Below are positions 41,660 to 50,049 of a DNA stretch of 63,264 nt, one piece after another. Within the stretch, counting starts at the first letter, position 1; every line of letters begins with the position of its first letter. The notes under the pieces were generated by a model. That model saw only the letters and a list, made by a program, of their open reading frames with translations. It was not told where the DNA came from and did not search any database. A program made the translations under genes and the position numbers. Origin of the DNA: Achromobacter ruhlandii (lineage in GTDB: Bacteria; Pseudomonadota; Gammaproteobacteria; Burkholderiales; Burkholderiaceae_B); NCBI RefSeq assembly GCF_902859695.1, contig NZ_CADIJL010000034.1, positions 1 to 63,264 of the forward strand, given 5' to 3'.

Positions 41660-43090
41660 CTAACGCGAGCCATCGCGCCAGGCCGCCTCGGAGGATCCCA
41701 AGGCGCTTGCCGGGTAATCCCACGATTGCGGCGTGTCCGCGATCCGCAGCGGCGGCTTGACGCGCCGGACCGGGCCCCACGCGGTTGCCTCGATTTGTTC
41801 GGACCAGTCGGCTGCGCTTTCCGGCGCCAATGCCGGCCCGCCTTCCAGCAAGCCGCCATGCGCGACCAGCAGCTGCGCGCTGCGGGCCAGCGACGCGCGC
41901 GTGGTGCCGCCCGCGCCGGTGGCCAGCCGTTCGGTCAAGCCCCGGATCGCCGCCGCCGCCATCAGATAGCCGGTGCCATGGTCCAGCGCCTGGCACGGCA
42001 ACGGCACCGGGCGGTCGCCACCCTTGGCGCGCATGCCGGCCTCGGCGATGCCGGTGCTCATCTGCACCAGGCTGTCGAAGCCGCGGCGGCCCCGCCACGC
42101 ACCGCTCCAGCCATAGGCGTCCAGCGATACGTCGACCAGCGTCGGGTTGAGCTGGCGGCGGCGCTCGGCGTCCAGGCCCAGGCGGGCGAGGGCGTCGGCG
42201 CGATAGCCGTGGATCAGCACGTCGGCCTGGGACAGCAGGCGTTGCAGCGTGGCCAACCCCTCGGCGGACTTGAGGTCCAGGCGCGCGCAACGCTTGCCCA
42301 GCACGACCTCGGGCACCGTGCCGGGCTCCTCCCAGCCGGGCGGGTCGATGCGCAATACGTCCGCGCCAAAGCCGGCAAGGAAGCGCGTGGCCACGGGGCC
42401 GGCCAGGATGCGGGTCAGATCCAGCACCCGCAGGCCCTGCAACGGGCGCTGGCGCGAAATGCGCCAGGCAGGGCGGGCGCCGCCGCCGCTGGCGGCGCGG
42501 TGCAGCAGGGGTTCGGCGGCAACGCTTTGGCCTTGCGGATGCTGGCGCCAGGCGTCCAGGCCGCGCATGGCGGCGGCGCAACCGTTGTGTTCGACTACCG
42601 CCGCTTCCAGTTCGTCGGCGCGCCAGCGCGCCACGGCGCGGGCGACGGCGTCGCGGTCGGCGGCCGCGCCCAGGACCGCCAGGGCGGCGTCGCGATGATG
42701 GGGCGCGTTGGTGTGCAGCCGGATCCAGCCGTCCGCGGCGCGGTAGTCGCCGGCGACGGCGTCCCACAGCGGCGGCATGCTCCAGCCGATGGGGCGCAGG
42801 CTGGTGCCGAACCAGAAAGAGGCCAGGCGTTGGTCGACCTCGACGGCCGGCACGGCGGGCGCACCGGCCGCGCCTGCGCCGGCCGCAACGAACTCCGCCA
42901 TGGCCAGGCCGGCGGCGCCGATCGCGGCGGTGGCGAATTCCGTGACGGCGAAGGCCGAGGGCAAGGCGCCCTGGCCGGTGATGGCGACCTGGCTCAGCAG
43001 GGCGGGATCGCCGCCCGCCGCGAGCCAGAACTGGCGCAGGTAGTCGGCGGTGGCGGGCGAGGGGGGGAGGGGGCGATGGATGGCGGACAT
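41660..43090 (-). CDS. CaiB/BaiF family (type III) CoA transferase
   Basis: 476 residues from ATG 43090; ATG 43129 would add 13 residues. Type III CoA transferases move CoA between carboxylic acids. The family start motif (LQGLRVLDLTRILAGPVATRFLAGFGADVLRIDPP) is at about residue 200 rather than the N-terminus, so the protein has a 190-residue extra N-terminal half resembling a second, degenerate CoA-transferase half. Other landmarks: GKRCARLDLKSAEG, ADVLIHGYRADALARLG, RRGFDSLVQMSTGIA. It diverges from a citrate-synthase-like gene across a 109-base gap holding a perfect palindrome (43151-43169). Substrate is unknown; the pairing suggests an acyl-CoA pathway. Confidence 0.88.
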   Translation of the reverse strand: MSAIHRPLPPSPATADYLRQFWLAAGGDPALLSQVAITGQGALPSAFAVTEFATAAIGAAGLAMAEFVAAGAGAAGAPAVPAVEVDQRLASFWFGTSLRPIGWSMPPLWDAVAGDYRAADGWIRLHTNAPHHRDAALAVLGAAADRDAVARAVARWRADELEAAVVEHNGCAAAMRGLDAWRQHPQGQSVAAEPLLHRAASGGGARPAWRISRQRPLQGLRVLDLTRILAGPVATRFLAGFGADVLRIDPPGWEEPGTVPEVVLGKRCARLDLKSAEGLATLQRLLSQADVLIHGYRADALARLGLDAERRRQLNPTLVDVSLDAYGWSGAWRGRRGFDSLVQMSTGIAEAGMRAKGGDRPVPLPCQALDHGTGYLMAAAAIRGLTERLATGAGGTTRASLARSAQLLVAHGGLLEGGPALAPESAADWSEQIEATAWGPVRRVKPPLRIADTPQSWDYPASALGSSEAAWRDGSR

Positions 43091-43150
43091 GTTGCTTGCG
43101 GGTCGTTGAGCGATGACGCCAGGATTCATCTTGCCGCATTAATTGTCAAT

Positions 43151-43169
43151 GTTGATTAATATAATCAAC
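43151..43169. promoter_or_regulatory. perfect palindromic operator between CoA transferase and HTH-citrate synthase
   Basis: GTTGATTAATATAATCAAC is a perfect 8-base inverted repeat around ATA. It lies in an AT-rich island between divergent genes. The citrate synthase-like protein has an N-terminal HTH, so it may bind here and regulate both genes. Confidence 0.75.
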
Positions 43170-43199
43170 CCATTGCCTTCGTTCCCCGTCTCGCAACCC

Positions 43200-44411
43200 A
43201 TGCCCAATTACCTGACCTCCGCCGCCGCGGCCACCCGCCTGGGGGTGTCGCGCCAGACCCTGTACGCCTACGTCAGCCGGGGATTGCTGCACGCCGAGGC
43301 TGGCGCCACGCCGCGCGAAAGCCGCTACCTGGCCGAGGACGTCGAACGGCTGGCGGCGCAGCGCACCCGTGGCCGCAAGCCGAAAGAGGTGGCCAAGGCG
43401 ACGCTGAACTGGGGCCTGCCGGTGCTGGAGTCGGCCATCACCCTGATCGAGGATGGCCAGTTGTTCTATCGCGGTGAAAACGCCGTGGCGCTGGCGCAAT
43501 CGTCCTCGGTGGAAGCGGTGGCCGCGCATCTGTGGCAATGCGACCAGGCGATGGCGTTCGGCGCGGCCGCGCCGCGGTTGCCCGAAGATCTGGCGGCGCT
43601 GTTCGCGCGCCATCGCGGCCAGCGCGCCGAGGCCGCGCTGTTGCCGCTGTTCACGGCGGCCAGCGATGACGATGCGACCGCTTTGTGGCAGCGCTCGCCC
43701 GAGCGCCAGGCGCAGGGCTGCGGCGCGCTGGTGCGCACGCTGGCGGCCTGCCTGCTGCAGACCGCGCCGGACGACGCGCCGATCCACGCGCAGTGCGCCC
43801 GCGCATGGGGCGTGGACGCGGCGGGCGCGGATCTTATCCGCATGGCGCTGGTGCTGTGCGCCGACCACGAACTGAACGCCTCCAGTTTCACCGCGCGCTG
43901 CATCGCGTCCACGGGCGCCAGCCTGCGCGCCGGTATTGTGGGCGGGCTGGCGGCGTTGACGGGCGGCCGCCACGGCGCCACCACCGCGCGCGTCGAGGCG
44001 ATGTGGGAGGAACTGGAACGTGGCGGTGGCGGCGCGGACGCCGGCCAGCGGCTGGCGCGGGGCTTGCGCGAGCGGCTGGCGCGGGGCGAAGACATGCCGG
44101 GTTTTGGCCACCACCTTTACCCCGCGGGCGATCCGCGCGCCAGCGCCTTGCTGGCGCGGATACTGCCGCGGCGCCCCGAGTGGGAGACATTGATCGAGCA
44201 GGCGTTCGAGCTATCGGGGCAGCGGCCCTCGGTGGACTTCTCGCTGGTGGCGGTGCGGCGCCATCTGGGCCTGCCGCCGGGCGCGGCCTTCGGCCTGTTC
44301 GCGCTGGGACGCTCGATCGGCTGGCTGGCGCATGGCCTGGAGCAGCGCGGCAGCCCCGATGTGATCCGGCCGCGCGCGGCTTATACCGGGATTCTTCCGG
44401 ACGCGGCCTGA
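43200..44411 (+). CDS. citrate synthase-like protein with N-terminal HTH
   Basis: 403 residues from ATG 43200. The frame is open back to 43143, but that part covers the palindrome at 43151 and encodes no conserved sequence, so a downstream start is preferred. Residues about 3-65 form an excisionase/MerR-like HTH (YLTSAAAATRLGVSRQTLYAYVSRGLLHAE). The rest is citrate-synthase fold: ALVLCADHELNASSFTARCIASTGA (His and Asp-rich active-site loop), GILGGLAALTGGRHG-like sequence, MPGFGHHLYPAGDPRA and a C-terminal WLAHGLEQ. Such HTH fusions are known as predicted regulators or as 2-methylcitrate/citrate synthase paralogues. Catalytic function is uncertain; control of the divergent CoA transferase is likely. 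Confidence 0.82.
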   Translation: MPNYLTSAAAATRLGVSRQTLYAYVSRGLLHAEAGATPRESRYLAEDVERLAAQRTRGRKPKEVAKATLNWGLPVLESAITLIEDGQLFYRGENAVALAQSSSVEAVAAHLWQCDQAMAFGAAAPRLPEDLAALFARHRGQRAEAALLPLFTAASDDDATALWQRSPERQAQGCGALVRTLAACLLQTAPDDAPIHAQCARAWGVDAAGADLIRMALVLCADHELNASSFTARCIASTGASLRAGIVGGLAALTGGRHGATTARVEAMWEELERGGGGADAGQRLARGLRERLARGEDMPGFGHHLYPAGDPRASALLARILPRRPEWETLIEQAFELSGQRPSVDFSLVAVRRHLGLPPGAAFGLFALGRSIGWLAHGLEQRGSPDVIRPRAAYTGILPDAA

Positions 44412-44449
44412 CGGCGGCGCGGCGGCGCGCGCCGCCGGCGCGTCAGGCC
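44405..44449. terminator. shared inverted repeat at converging stop codons
   Basis: GGCCTGACG (44405-44413) pairs perfectly with CGTCAGGCC (44441-44449), and the centre holds a 16-base palindrome GGCGGCGCGCGCCGCC (44421-44436). The arms include the stop codons of both convergent genes. No T-run; may act as a bidirectional block or stabiliser. Confidence 0.5.
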
Positions 44450-44922
44450 TTGGACAAGGTCACCTGGCCGAACGTCATCCAGACGTGGGCGGTCTCCGAG
44501 GCCCGCGCGCGGTACGAGCCGCTGGCCTCGCCCAGCCGCATGGCCACGGCGGTGAATTCCCAGGCCAGGGCGTCATCGCATGGCACCTTGCGGTGAGTGT
44601 ATGCCTCCAGGCCGTGGGCCTTGCCGAAGGCCAGCGCCAGTTGGGCGTGTTCGGCCAGTTCGGCGGGCACCGACGGGTGATCCCAGCCCCACAGGAAGCT
44701 GCTGTCCTCGCTATTGGAGGTGCCGACGATCTGCACCGGCGCTTGCGCGGTGATGCCGCCGGGCAGCTGGAACACGATCAGGCCGCTGTCCATGTCCAAG
44801 GACCATTGCTCGGCTTCGTCCAGGTGCCAGGTGGCGCAGTGCGCCGAGGTGGCGGCCCGCATGCCTTCCAGGCTCTGGGCGATGTAGTTCGAAACGTCGA
44901 AGGGCTGCGTGGTGTCGGACAT
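44443..44922 (-). CDS. DUF6882-like protein
   Basis: 159 residues from ATG 44922. The pattern WGWDHPSVPAELAEHAQLALAFGKAHGLEAYTHRKVPCDDALAWEFTAVAMRLG is typical of DUF6882 proteins, which are small cytosolic proteins of unknown role. A further open stretch upstream is a shadow. No membrane or signal segment. It converges on the citrate synthase-like gene through a shared inverted repeat. I cannot assign a function; family naming is moderate. Confidence 0.6.
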   Translation of the reverse strand: MSDTTQPFDVSNYIAQSLEGMRAATSAHCATWHLDEAEQWSLDMDSGLIVFQLPGGITAQAPVQIVGTSNSEDSSFLWGWDHPSVPAELAEHAQLALAFGKAHGLEAYTHRKVPCDDALAWEFTAVAMRLGEASGSYRARASETAHVWMTFGQVTLSKA

Positions 44923-45059
44923 GAGGGACTGTGCGGGTGATGGAAAGGCGATAGGGTACCCGCAAAGCGCTGGCCGGCGCATCGCTCGTGCGCGACCGGA
45001 CCGCCGCGATCGCGTGGCGCCATGCCAAAGCGAGTGAACGGCGGCGTTCAGGTCGGCGA

Positions 45060-45554
45060 TCAGTGCCCCGGACGCGCCAGCACGTAGACGCGAGTGTCGC
45101 GGCCATAATGCGTTTCAATGGCGCGGAAGGTGAAGCCCAGCTTGTCCAGCACGCGCTGTGAGCCCAGGTTGTCGGGCCAGGTGACGGCCACCAGTTCCGT
45201 GGCGTCCAGCGCGCGCCAGGCGTAATCGCACAGTTGGCGCGCGGCTTGCGTGGCATAGCCGCGACCCCACGCCGCCCGCAGCAGCCGGTAGGCCAGCTGC
45301 AACGCGCCCGTGTCCTCCAGCCGCGTCAGGCTGATCCAGCCCACCGCGACATCGTGGGGATCGATCACGGCCCAATGGCCGATGTCATCCGGCGGCGTCC
45401 GCAACCATTCCAGCAGTTCCTGGCGGCGCGCCTGCGTGGCGGGTTTGACGCCGGTGCTGTGGCGCATGACCTCGGGGTCGGATTCCAGCGCCAGGATCAT
45501 GGGTACGTCGTCCGTGCGCAGGCGGCGCAGGGTGATGGTCGGGGTGGGCGGCAT
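45060..45554 (-). CDS. GNAT family N-acetyltransferase (RimJ/RimL-like)
   Basis: 164 residues from ATG 45554. GNAT fold features: TITLRRLRTDDVPMILALESDPEVM start, GWISLTRLEDTGALQLAYRLL strand region, acetyl-CoA loop AAWGRGYATQAARQLCDYA (R/QxxGxA-like) and SQRVLDKLGFTFR near the C-terminus, typical of RimJ/RimL-type enzymes. It starts 11 bases after the nucleotidyltransferase gene at 45566 and is probably cotranscribed. Substrate not predictable. Confidence 0.85.
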   Translation of the reverse strand: MPPTPTITLRRLRTDDVPMILALESDPEVMRHSTGVKPATQARRQELLEWLRTPPDDIGHWAVIDPHDVAVGWISLTRLEDTGALQLAYRLLRAAWGRGYATQAARQLCDYAWRALDATELVAVTWPDNLGSQRVLDKLGFTFRAIETHYGRDTRVYVLARPGH

Positions 45555-45565
45555 TGCGGCGGCGT

Positions 45566-46375
45566 TCAATACGTCAGCGGCGCGCCGGTCACGACTTCGT
45601 ACAGGAACCGGTCCAACCGCTCGGTCTGGCCGTCCGGCCGGTCGAAGAAGGGCGCCTTTTCCAGGGTCGGCAACGTGGTTTCCAGATAGCCGTGGATCAG
45701 CGGGAAGCGCGGGCCGTGCTCGGCCTCGCCGGCCTGCATTTTGATGGCCAGCAGCGCGTTGATCTCGTCGCGCAGCGCGGGGTCGGTGACCATGGCATCG
45801 GCCAGGTCGGCAAAACGCATCGGCGGGATGCCGCGGCCGCTGTCGATCCATTGCGCGGCCAGCACCGGACGCAACACGTACAGGTATTTCTTGAGCCGCA
45901 CCGTGTCGCCCTGCAGCGATTCGCGGAAGTTGCGGCCGGCCATGGCCACGTAATGCCAGCGGCCCTTGATGTGCGAGAAATACTCGCTGCGGAAGTGCCG
46001 CAGCCAGGCGCTGGTGGCGTCGTCCTGGCGATACAGCACGGGCGAATCCAGCCATTCGAACAGGGTGGGGTTGGAGCCGCGCAGCAGTTGCAGCGCCTTG
46101 CGCAGTTCCCAGCCGGACACGTCCAGCTCGTCGTCGATGGGCAGCTCGATCACGTCGCGCTGGGGCGCCACGCGCAGGTACCAGTCCAGCTTGTGCACGT
46201 ACAGGAAGCGCACGTCATAGTCGCTGTCTGGCGAGGCGAAGCCCCAGCCCCGGCTGCCGGATTCGCAGGCGAGCAGGACGCGGACATCGTGGCGCTGTTC
46301 GATGTGTTCCAGGGTCGCCATGACGCGCTCGCGGATGGCCGGGTCGATGGGGTGGGCGTGCAGAATCGAAGTCAT
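45566..46375 (-). CDS. predicted nucleotidyltransferase (COG3541-like)
   Basis: 269 residues. The nucleotidyltransferase motif is intact: ESGSRGWGFASPDSDYDVRF with Gly40-Ser41 and catalytic Asp52 and Asp54. The protein is longer than minimal MNT toxins and has a helical C-terminal domain (VRLKKYLYVLRPVLAAQWI). It resembles predicted nucleotidyltransferases of unknown substrate (COG3541). The start ATG 46375 has no strong ribosome site. Its promoter side faces the MarR gene, in a 136-base divergent gap with a large inverted repeat. No antitoxin-type partner gene is present; the neighbour downstream is a GNAT. Confidence 0.8.
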   Translation of the reverse strand: MTSILHAHPIDPAIRERVMATLEHIEQRHDVRVLLACESGSRGWGFASPDSDYDVRFLYVHKLDWYLRVAPQRDVIELPIDDELDVSGWELRKALQLLRGSNPTLFEWLDSPVLYRQDDATSAWLRHFRSEYFSHIKGRWHYVAMAGRNFRESLQGDTVRLKKYLYVLRPVLAAQWIDSGRGIPPMRFADLADAMVTDPALRDEINALLAIKMQAGEAEHGPRFPLIHGYLETTLPTLEKAPFFDRPDGQTERLDRFLYEVVTGAPLTY

Positions 46376-46460
46376 GCTTCGGATGCTAGCACTTCGCCAG
46401 GCGGGCGCCGCGCGGGGGCGATCGATCGGCGGGATGTCGCCATGTCCCGCCGGGTTGCCT

Positions 46461-46486
46461 CATATGATTAGTCGCCTTATCATATG
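46461..46486. promoter_or_regulatory. MarR-type operator
   Basis: CATATGAT at 46461-46468 and ATCATATG at 46479-46486 form a perfect 8-base inverted repeat with a 10-base spacer, 26 bases before the first possible ATG of the MarR gene. Centres about 18 bases apart fit a MarR dimer on one DNA face. Autoregulation and control of the divergent nucleotidyltransferase are likely. Confidence 0.72.
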
Positions 46487-46511
46487 CTGCCGTATCAAAT
46501 GCCGAAACCCC

Positions 46512-47054
46512 ATGCCACCCGCCATTTCCCTTATTTCCGCCATGCTGGAACCCAAGCACCACGCGCTGCTGGACGAGGCCGCCCGCCGCGGGCTGCAATC
46601 CGCGGACGGCATGCGGTTGTGTTTGCAGGTGCTGGCCCTGGCCGGCGCCATCGACCGCGATTGCGCCGCGCGCCTGGCGCCGCGGCAGTTATCGGAAGGC
46701 AAGTTCGTGCTGCTATTCCTGCTGCACGGTCAGGCGGGCGGCCTGTCGCCGCACGAACTCGCGACGCGCGCGGGCGTGACGCGCGCCACCGTCACCGGCC
46801 TGCTCGATGGACTGGAGCGCGACGGCTTCGTTTCGCGCCAGCCGGGGCAGGACGACCGGCGCCGGATCGCGGTGGTCCTGACGCCCAAGGGCAGGACGGC
46901 GGCGGCCAGGTTGTTCAAGGAGCACACGCAGTGGATCGGCTCGTTGTTCGACCCGCTTTCGCCCACCGAGCGGCGCCAGCTCGGCGAACTGCTGGCGAAG
47001 GTATGGCGCGGCACCGACAGCGGGCGCGCGGCGTTGGCGAAGGATGCGCCATGA
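46512..47054 (+). CDS. MarR family transcriptional regulator
   Basis: 180 residues from ATG 46512; ATG 46542 would give 170. The winged-helix core is clear: LSEGKFVLLFLLHGQAGGLSPHELATRAGVTRATVTGLLDGLERDGFVSRQPGQDDRRRIAVVLTPKG spans about 75-140, with the DxR wing motif DDRRR. It overlaps the downstream DNA-repair gene by 4 bases (ATGA), so the two form an operon. A palindromic operator sits upstream, suggesting autorepression. The inducing signal may be an alkylating or other toxic compound, judged from the partner gene only. Confidence 0.9.
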   Translation: MPPAISLISAMLEPKHHALLDEAARRGLQSADGMRLCLQVLALAGAIDRDCAARLAPRQLSEGKFVLLFLLHGQAGGLSPHELATRAGVTRATVTGLLDGLERDGFVSRQPGQDDRRRIAVVLTPKGRTAAARLFKEHTQWIGSLFDPLSPTERRQLGELLAKVWRGTDSGRAALAKDAP

Positions 47055-47812
47055 GCGCCGCCCGTCGAGGCGTCAAGGACATCGGCGCCGACCGCCTGGC
47101 GCGGCTGAACGCGGGCGCGCCGGCCACGCACCTGACCGAGTGCCTGGCGGTGGACTTTGCCCGGTTGATGCAGGCGCTGGCGCCCGAGGTGGGCGCCGAT
47201 GGCATCGCCGCCATGCGGGCCGCGGCGGGGCTGGGCATCTCCAGGCGCATGGCGGTGGCGGCGCGCATCCTGCATGAACGCCTGGGCCCGGCCGGCTGCG
47301 CGCAGATGGCGGCGCAGGCGTCCGACACCGCGCGCGGCTGGGCCTGCTTCATGATCGGGGCGGCGCCGGATGTGCCGCTGGCGCAGCGCCTGGCGCGCAT
47401 CCGGCCGTTGGCCGACGACGCGCACTTCGGCGTGCGCGAATGGGCCTGGCTGGCGCTGCGGCCGGCGTTGACGGCCGAGCTGGACGCGGCCATCACGCAA
47501 CTGCAACCCTGGACGGCGCTGCCGTCCGAGCGCCTGCGCCGCTTTGCCAGCGAGGCGCTGCGGCCACGCGGCGTCTGGTGCGCGCACATCGCCGCGCTCA
47601 AGGCGGATCCGGGGCGGGCGCTGCCGCTGCTGGAGCCGCTGCGCGCCGATCCGGCGGTCTATGTGCAGGATTCGGTGGCGAACTGGTTGAACGACGCCAG
47701 CAAGGACCAGCCCGACTGGGTCCGGCGGGTGTGCGCGCGCTGGCTGACGCACAGCCCGGTCGCGGCGACGCAGCGCATCTGCCAGCGGGCGCTGCGCACC
47801 ATCGGGGCATAG
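47051..47812 (+). CDS. DNA alkylation repair protein (AlkD-like HEAT repeat glycosylase)
   Basis: 253 residues. AlkD-type enzymes remove alkylated purines using HEAT-like helical repeats that grip DNA. Typical segments are present: HFGVREWAWLALRPAL, SERLRRFASEALRPRGVW, PLLEPLRADPAVYVQDSVANWLNDASKDQPDWV. The last of these contains the conserved region with Asp and Trp near the nucleotide-binding cleft. It lies in an operon with the MarR gene upstream (4-base overlap). The arrangement predicts repressor-controlled repair induced by toxic chemicals. Confidence 0.85.
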   Translation: MSAARRGVKDIGADRLARLNAGAPATHLTECLAVDFARLMQALAPEVGADGIAAMRAAAGLGISRRMAVAARILHERLGPAGCAQMAAQASDTARGWACFMIGAAPDVPLAQRLARIRPLADDAHFGVREWAWLALRPALTAELDAAITQLQPWTALPSERLRRFASEALRPRGVWCAHIAALKADPGRALPLLEPLRADPAVYVQDSVANWLNDASKDQPDWVRRVCARWLTHSPVAATQRICQRALRTIGA

Positions 47813-47866
47813 CGCGCCGCAGGCCAGGCGGCTAGTGGGGGCGATGGCGCGCCGTTCCCTTGCCGC

Positions 47867-48472
47867 TCAACCCTGCGCTTCCGCGGCCAGCGCGGCTCGC
47901 ACGGCAGGGCGGGTTTCGACGCGGCGCTGGAATTCCATCAAGACAGGCCAGCGCGTCAGGTCCACGTCGAGTTGCGGCGCCCAGCGCAGCACCGAGTACA
48001 GATAGATGTCGGCCACGCCGTAGCGATCCTGTACCAGGGCCTGCCGCTCGCGCAGGGCGGCGGCGACGTAATCCAGTCGCTTTTCCAGCCGCGCCTGCCA
48101 CCACGCGCGTGCCGCCTCGGGCAGATCGCGATTGAACAGCGGACCGAAGCCGCCATGGATTTCCGCCGAGATGAAGTTCAGCCATTCGTGCAACTGGCTG
48201 CGGGCCCAGCTGCCGGCGGGCGGGACCAGGCCAGCCTCGGGCCGCAGGTCGGCCAGGTATTGGACGATGGCGGGGCCTTCGGTCAGGACCCGGCCGTCAT
48301 CCAGTTGCAGCGCGGCGACGTAGCCCTTGGGGTTGATGGCCAGGAAGTCGCCGCCGTCGGCGGTGCGCTTGCTGCGGTTGTCGACTCGCGCAAGGTCGAA
48401 AGACAGGCCGAGTTCGCGCAGCACGATGTGGGGGGACAGCGAGCAGGTGCCGGGGGCGTAGTAGAGCTTCAT
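47867..48472 (-). CDS. glutathione S-transferase
   Basis: 201 residues from ATG 48472, beginning MKLYYAPGTCSLSPHIVLREL, the signature of beta-class bacterial GSTs (catalytic Cys10 in the TCSLSPH motif). The N-terminal thioredoxin-like domain (1-80) has NPKGYVAALQLDDGRVLTEGPAIVQYLAD, and the C-terminal helical domain follows (LHEWLNFISAEIHGGFGPLF). Role: conjugates electrophiles to glutathione. It diverges from a LysR gene, which probably controls it. A C-terminal AEAQG tail is ordinary. Confidence 0.9.
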   Translation of the reverse strand: MKLYYAPGTCSLSPHIVLRELGLSFDLARVDNRSKRTADGGDFLAINPKGYVAALQLDDGRVLTEGPAIVQYLADLRPEAGLVPPAGSWARSQLHEWLNFISAEIHGGFGPLFNRDLPEAARAWWQARLEKRLDYVAAALRERQALVQDRYGVADIYLYSVLRWAPQLDVDLTRWPVLMEFQRRVETRPAVRAALAAEAQG

Positions 48473-48511
48473 GCAAGGCATTCCAGGAAGGGGGAAGCGT
48501 CAGGATGCCTA

Positions 48512-48529
48512 TTACCGAAGTATCCGTAA
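48512..48529. promoter_or_regulatory. possible LysR binding site between gst and lysR
   Basis: TTAC-N10-GTAA in the 98-base divergent gap resembles the T-N11-A inverted repeats bound by LysR regulators. It lies about 42 bases before the lysR ATG. Only 4-base arms, so weak. Confidence 0.35.
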
Positions 48530-48570
48530 AATTACTGCTTCATAAACATGAAATAAGTTGAACTGATGCC

Positions 48571-49446
48571 ATGATGAACCTGATCCATTGGCGGCTGTTG
48601 CTGGCAGTGGTGGACGCCGGCAACATCACGCACGCCGCGAAACAGGTGGGCATGACGCAGTCGGGCGCCAGCCAGGCCATTGCCCAGTTGGAAGAGCACC
48701 TGGGCGCGCCGCTGTTCACCCGCGAGCGACGCCAGAGCTTGCCCACCGCGCTGGGCTTGCGGGTGGCGCAGGAGGCGCGCGTCATGCTGGCCGCGCTGGG
48801 CCGCATCCGCGCGCTGGCGCAGGAGGCGTCCGGCGCGCCCGGCGGGGTGTTGCGGCTGGCCAGTTTCCCGATGGTGTTCTCGACCATCCTGCCGCCGGTG
48901 TTGCGGCGCTTTCGCCAATTGCATCCGGCCATCGAGGTGGTGCCGCTGGAAGCCAGCGACAGCGAGATCGAGAACCTGCTGGCGGCGGATACCGTGGACG
49001 TGGGCGTGGTGTTGAATCCTCCCCCCGGCCGGGCCACCTGTCCGCTCGGCGAGGACGATTGGGTGGCGGTGCTGCCGGCGGCGCATCCGCTGGCGCGCGG
49101 CGCGTCGGTGACGTTGGCGCAACTGGTGGCGCAGCCCTTCGTGCTGGCCACCGGCGGTTGCAGCGTGCATGCCGGCAGCGTGGCGGCGGACGCCGGGCTG
49201 GCGCTGGCCGATGTGCGCGCCACGGTGATGGAATGGGCCAGCGCATTTGCGCTGGTGCGCGAGAACGTTGGCGTGGCGCTGGTGCCGGAACTGACGCTGC
49301 CGGAGAACCGCCGGGGCCTGCGCGTCTTGCCGCTGGCCGCGCCGGTACTGCGGCGCTTTGCCCTGGCCGCGGCGCCGGGCGCGGCCGGCTCGCCGGCGGT
49401 GCAGGCGTTGTTCGGGATGTTGCGGCAGGATGACAACCGCGTCTGA
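48571..49446 (+). CDS. LysR family transcriptional regulator
   Basis: 291 residues. The N-terminal HTH is typical: LIHWRLLLAVVDAGNITHAAKQVGMTQSGASQAIAQLEEHLGAPLFTR. The effector-binding domain at about 90-291 has the LysR pattern (GVLRLASFPMVFSTILPPVLRRFRQLHPAIEV). Transcribed away from the GST gene, so it probably activates or represses that gene and itself. A GC stem-loop (49448-49464) follows the stop but lacks a T-run. Confidence 0.9.
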   Translation: MMNLIHWRLLLAVVDAGNITHAAKQVGMTQSGASQAIAQLEEHLGAPLFTRERRQSLPTALGLRVAQEARVMLAALGRIRALAQEASGAPGGVLRLASFPMVFSTILPPVLRRFRQLHPAIEVVPLEASDSEIENLLAADTVDVGVVLNPPPGRATCPLGEDDWVAVLPAAHPLARGASVTLAQLVAQPFVLATGGCSVHAGSVAADAGLALADVRATVMEWASAFALVRENVGVALVPELTLPENRRGLRVLPLAAPVLRRFALAAAPGAAGSPAVQALFGMLRQDDNRV

Positions 49447-49447
49447 C

Positions 49448-49464
49448 GCCCCGGCGCGCGGGGC
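49448..49464 (+). terminator. terminator-like stem-loop after lysR
   Basis: GCCCCG, loop GCGCG, CGGGGC starting one base after the stop codon of the LysR gene; no T-run. Confidence 0.3.
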
Positions 49465-49526
49465 CGGGCGCGGTCATCGCGGCGACATCGTGCCAGCCTA
49501 GCATCCACGCTTTTGCGCGAGGCGCC

Positions 49527-49955
49527 ATGATCATCCGCAATGCACAGGCCGGCGACGCCGCCGATATCGCTGACCTGCTGGCCCAACTGGGTTATCCCGG
49601 CACCGAGGGCTTCGTGCCCGGGAAGATCGAACGCCTGCTGGGGCACCGCGATGCCGAGCTGCTGGTGGCCGAGGAGGGCGACCGGCTGCTGGGCTTCATC
49701 GGCCTGCACTTCATGGCGCAACTGGCGCTGCCCGGGGATTTCTGCCGCATCACCTATTTCTGTGTCAGCGACGCGGCGCGCGGCAGCGGGGTGGGCCGGG
49801 CGCTGGAAGAGGCGGCCGAGGCGCTGGCGCGGGCGCGCGGCTGTGACCGCATCGAGGTGCACTGCCACCAGCGCCGCACTGACGCGCACCGCTTCTATTA
49901 CCGCCAGGGCTACGAGGAATCGCCGAAGTACCTGATGAAGTCCTGCCGCCCCTGA
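49527..49955 (+). CDS. GNAT family N-acetyltransferase
   Basis: 142 residues. GNAT landmarks: IIRNAQAGDAADIADLLAQLGYP start, LGFIGLHFMAQLALPGDFCRITYFCV strand region, and the acetyl-CoA binding loop ARGSGVGRALEEAAEALARARG (Q/RxxGxG/A), then YRQGYEESPKYLMK. These features place it among small stand-alone acetyltransferases. Substrate unknown. It lies alone, 80 bases after lysR and 94 before the DUF169 gene. Confidence 0.85.
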   Translation: MIIRNAQAGDAADIADLLAQLGYPGTEGFVPGKIERLLGHRDAELLVAEEGDRLLGFIGLHFMAQLALPGDFCRITYFCVSDAARGSGVGRALEEAAEALARARGCDRIEVHCHQRRTDAHRFYYRQGYEESPKYLMKSCRP

Positions 49956-50049
49956 GCGCGGGCGGCGCGGTTGCGGCCGCACAGGTTGGCGCGCGCGCGC
50001 CGCGCTCGTGTAGTCTTGCCCGTTCCAACGACAAGTCCAAAGGACGGGC

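Noticed and set aside
44421..44436. GC palindrome as a specific operator
   Set aside because: Better explained as the inner part of the convergent inverted repeat at the gene ends; GC-only palindromes are common here.
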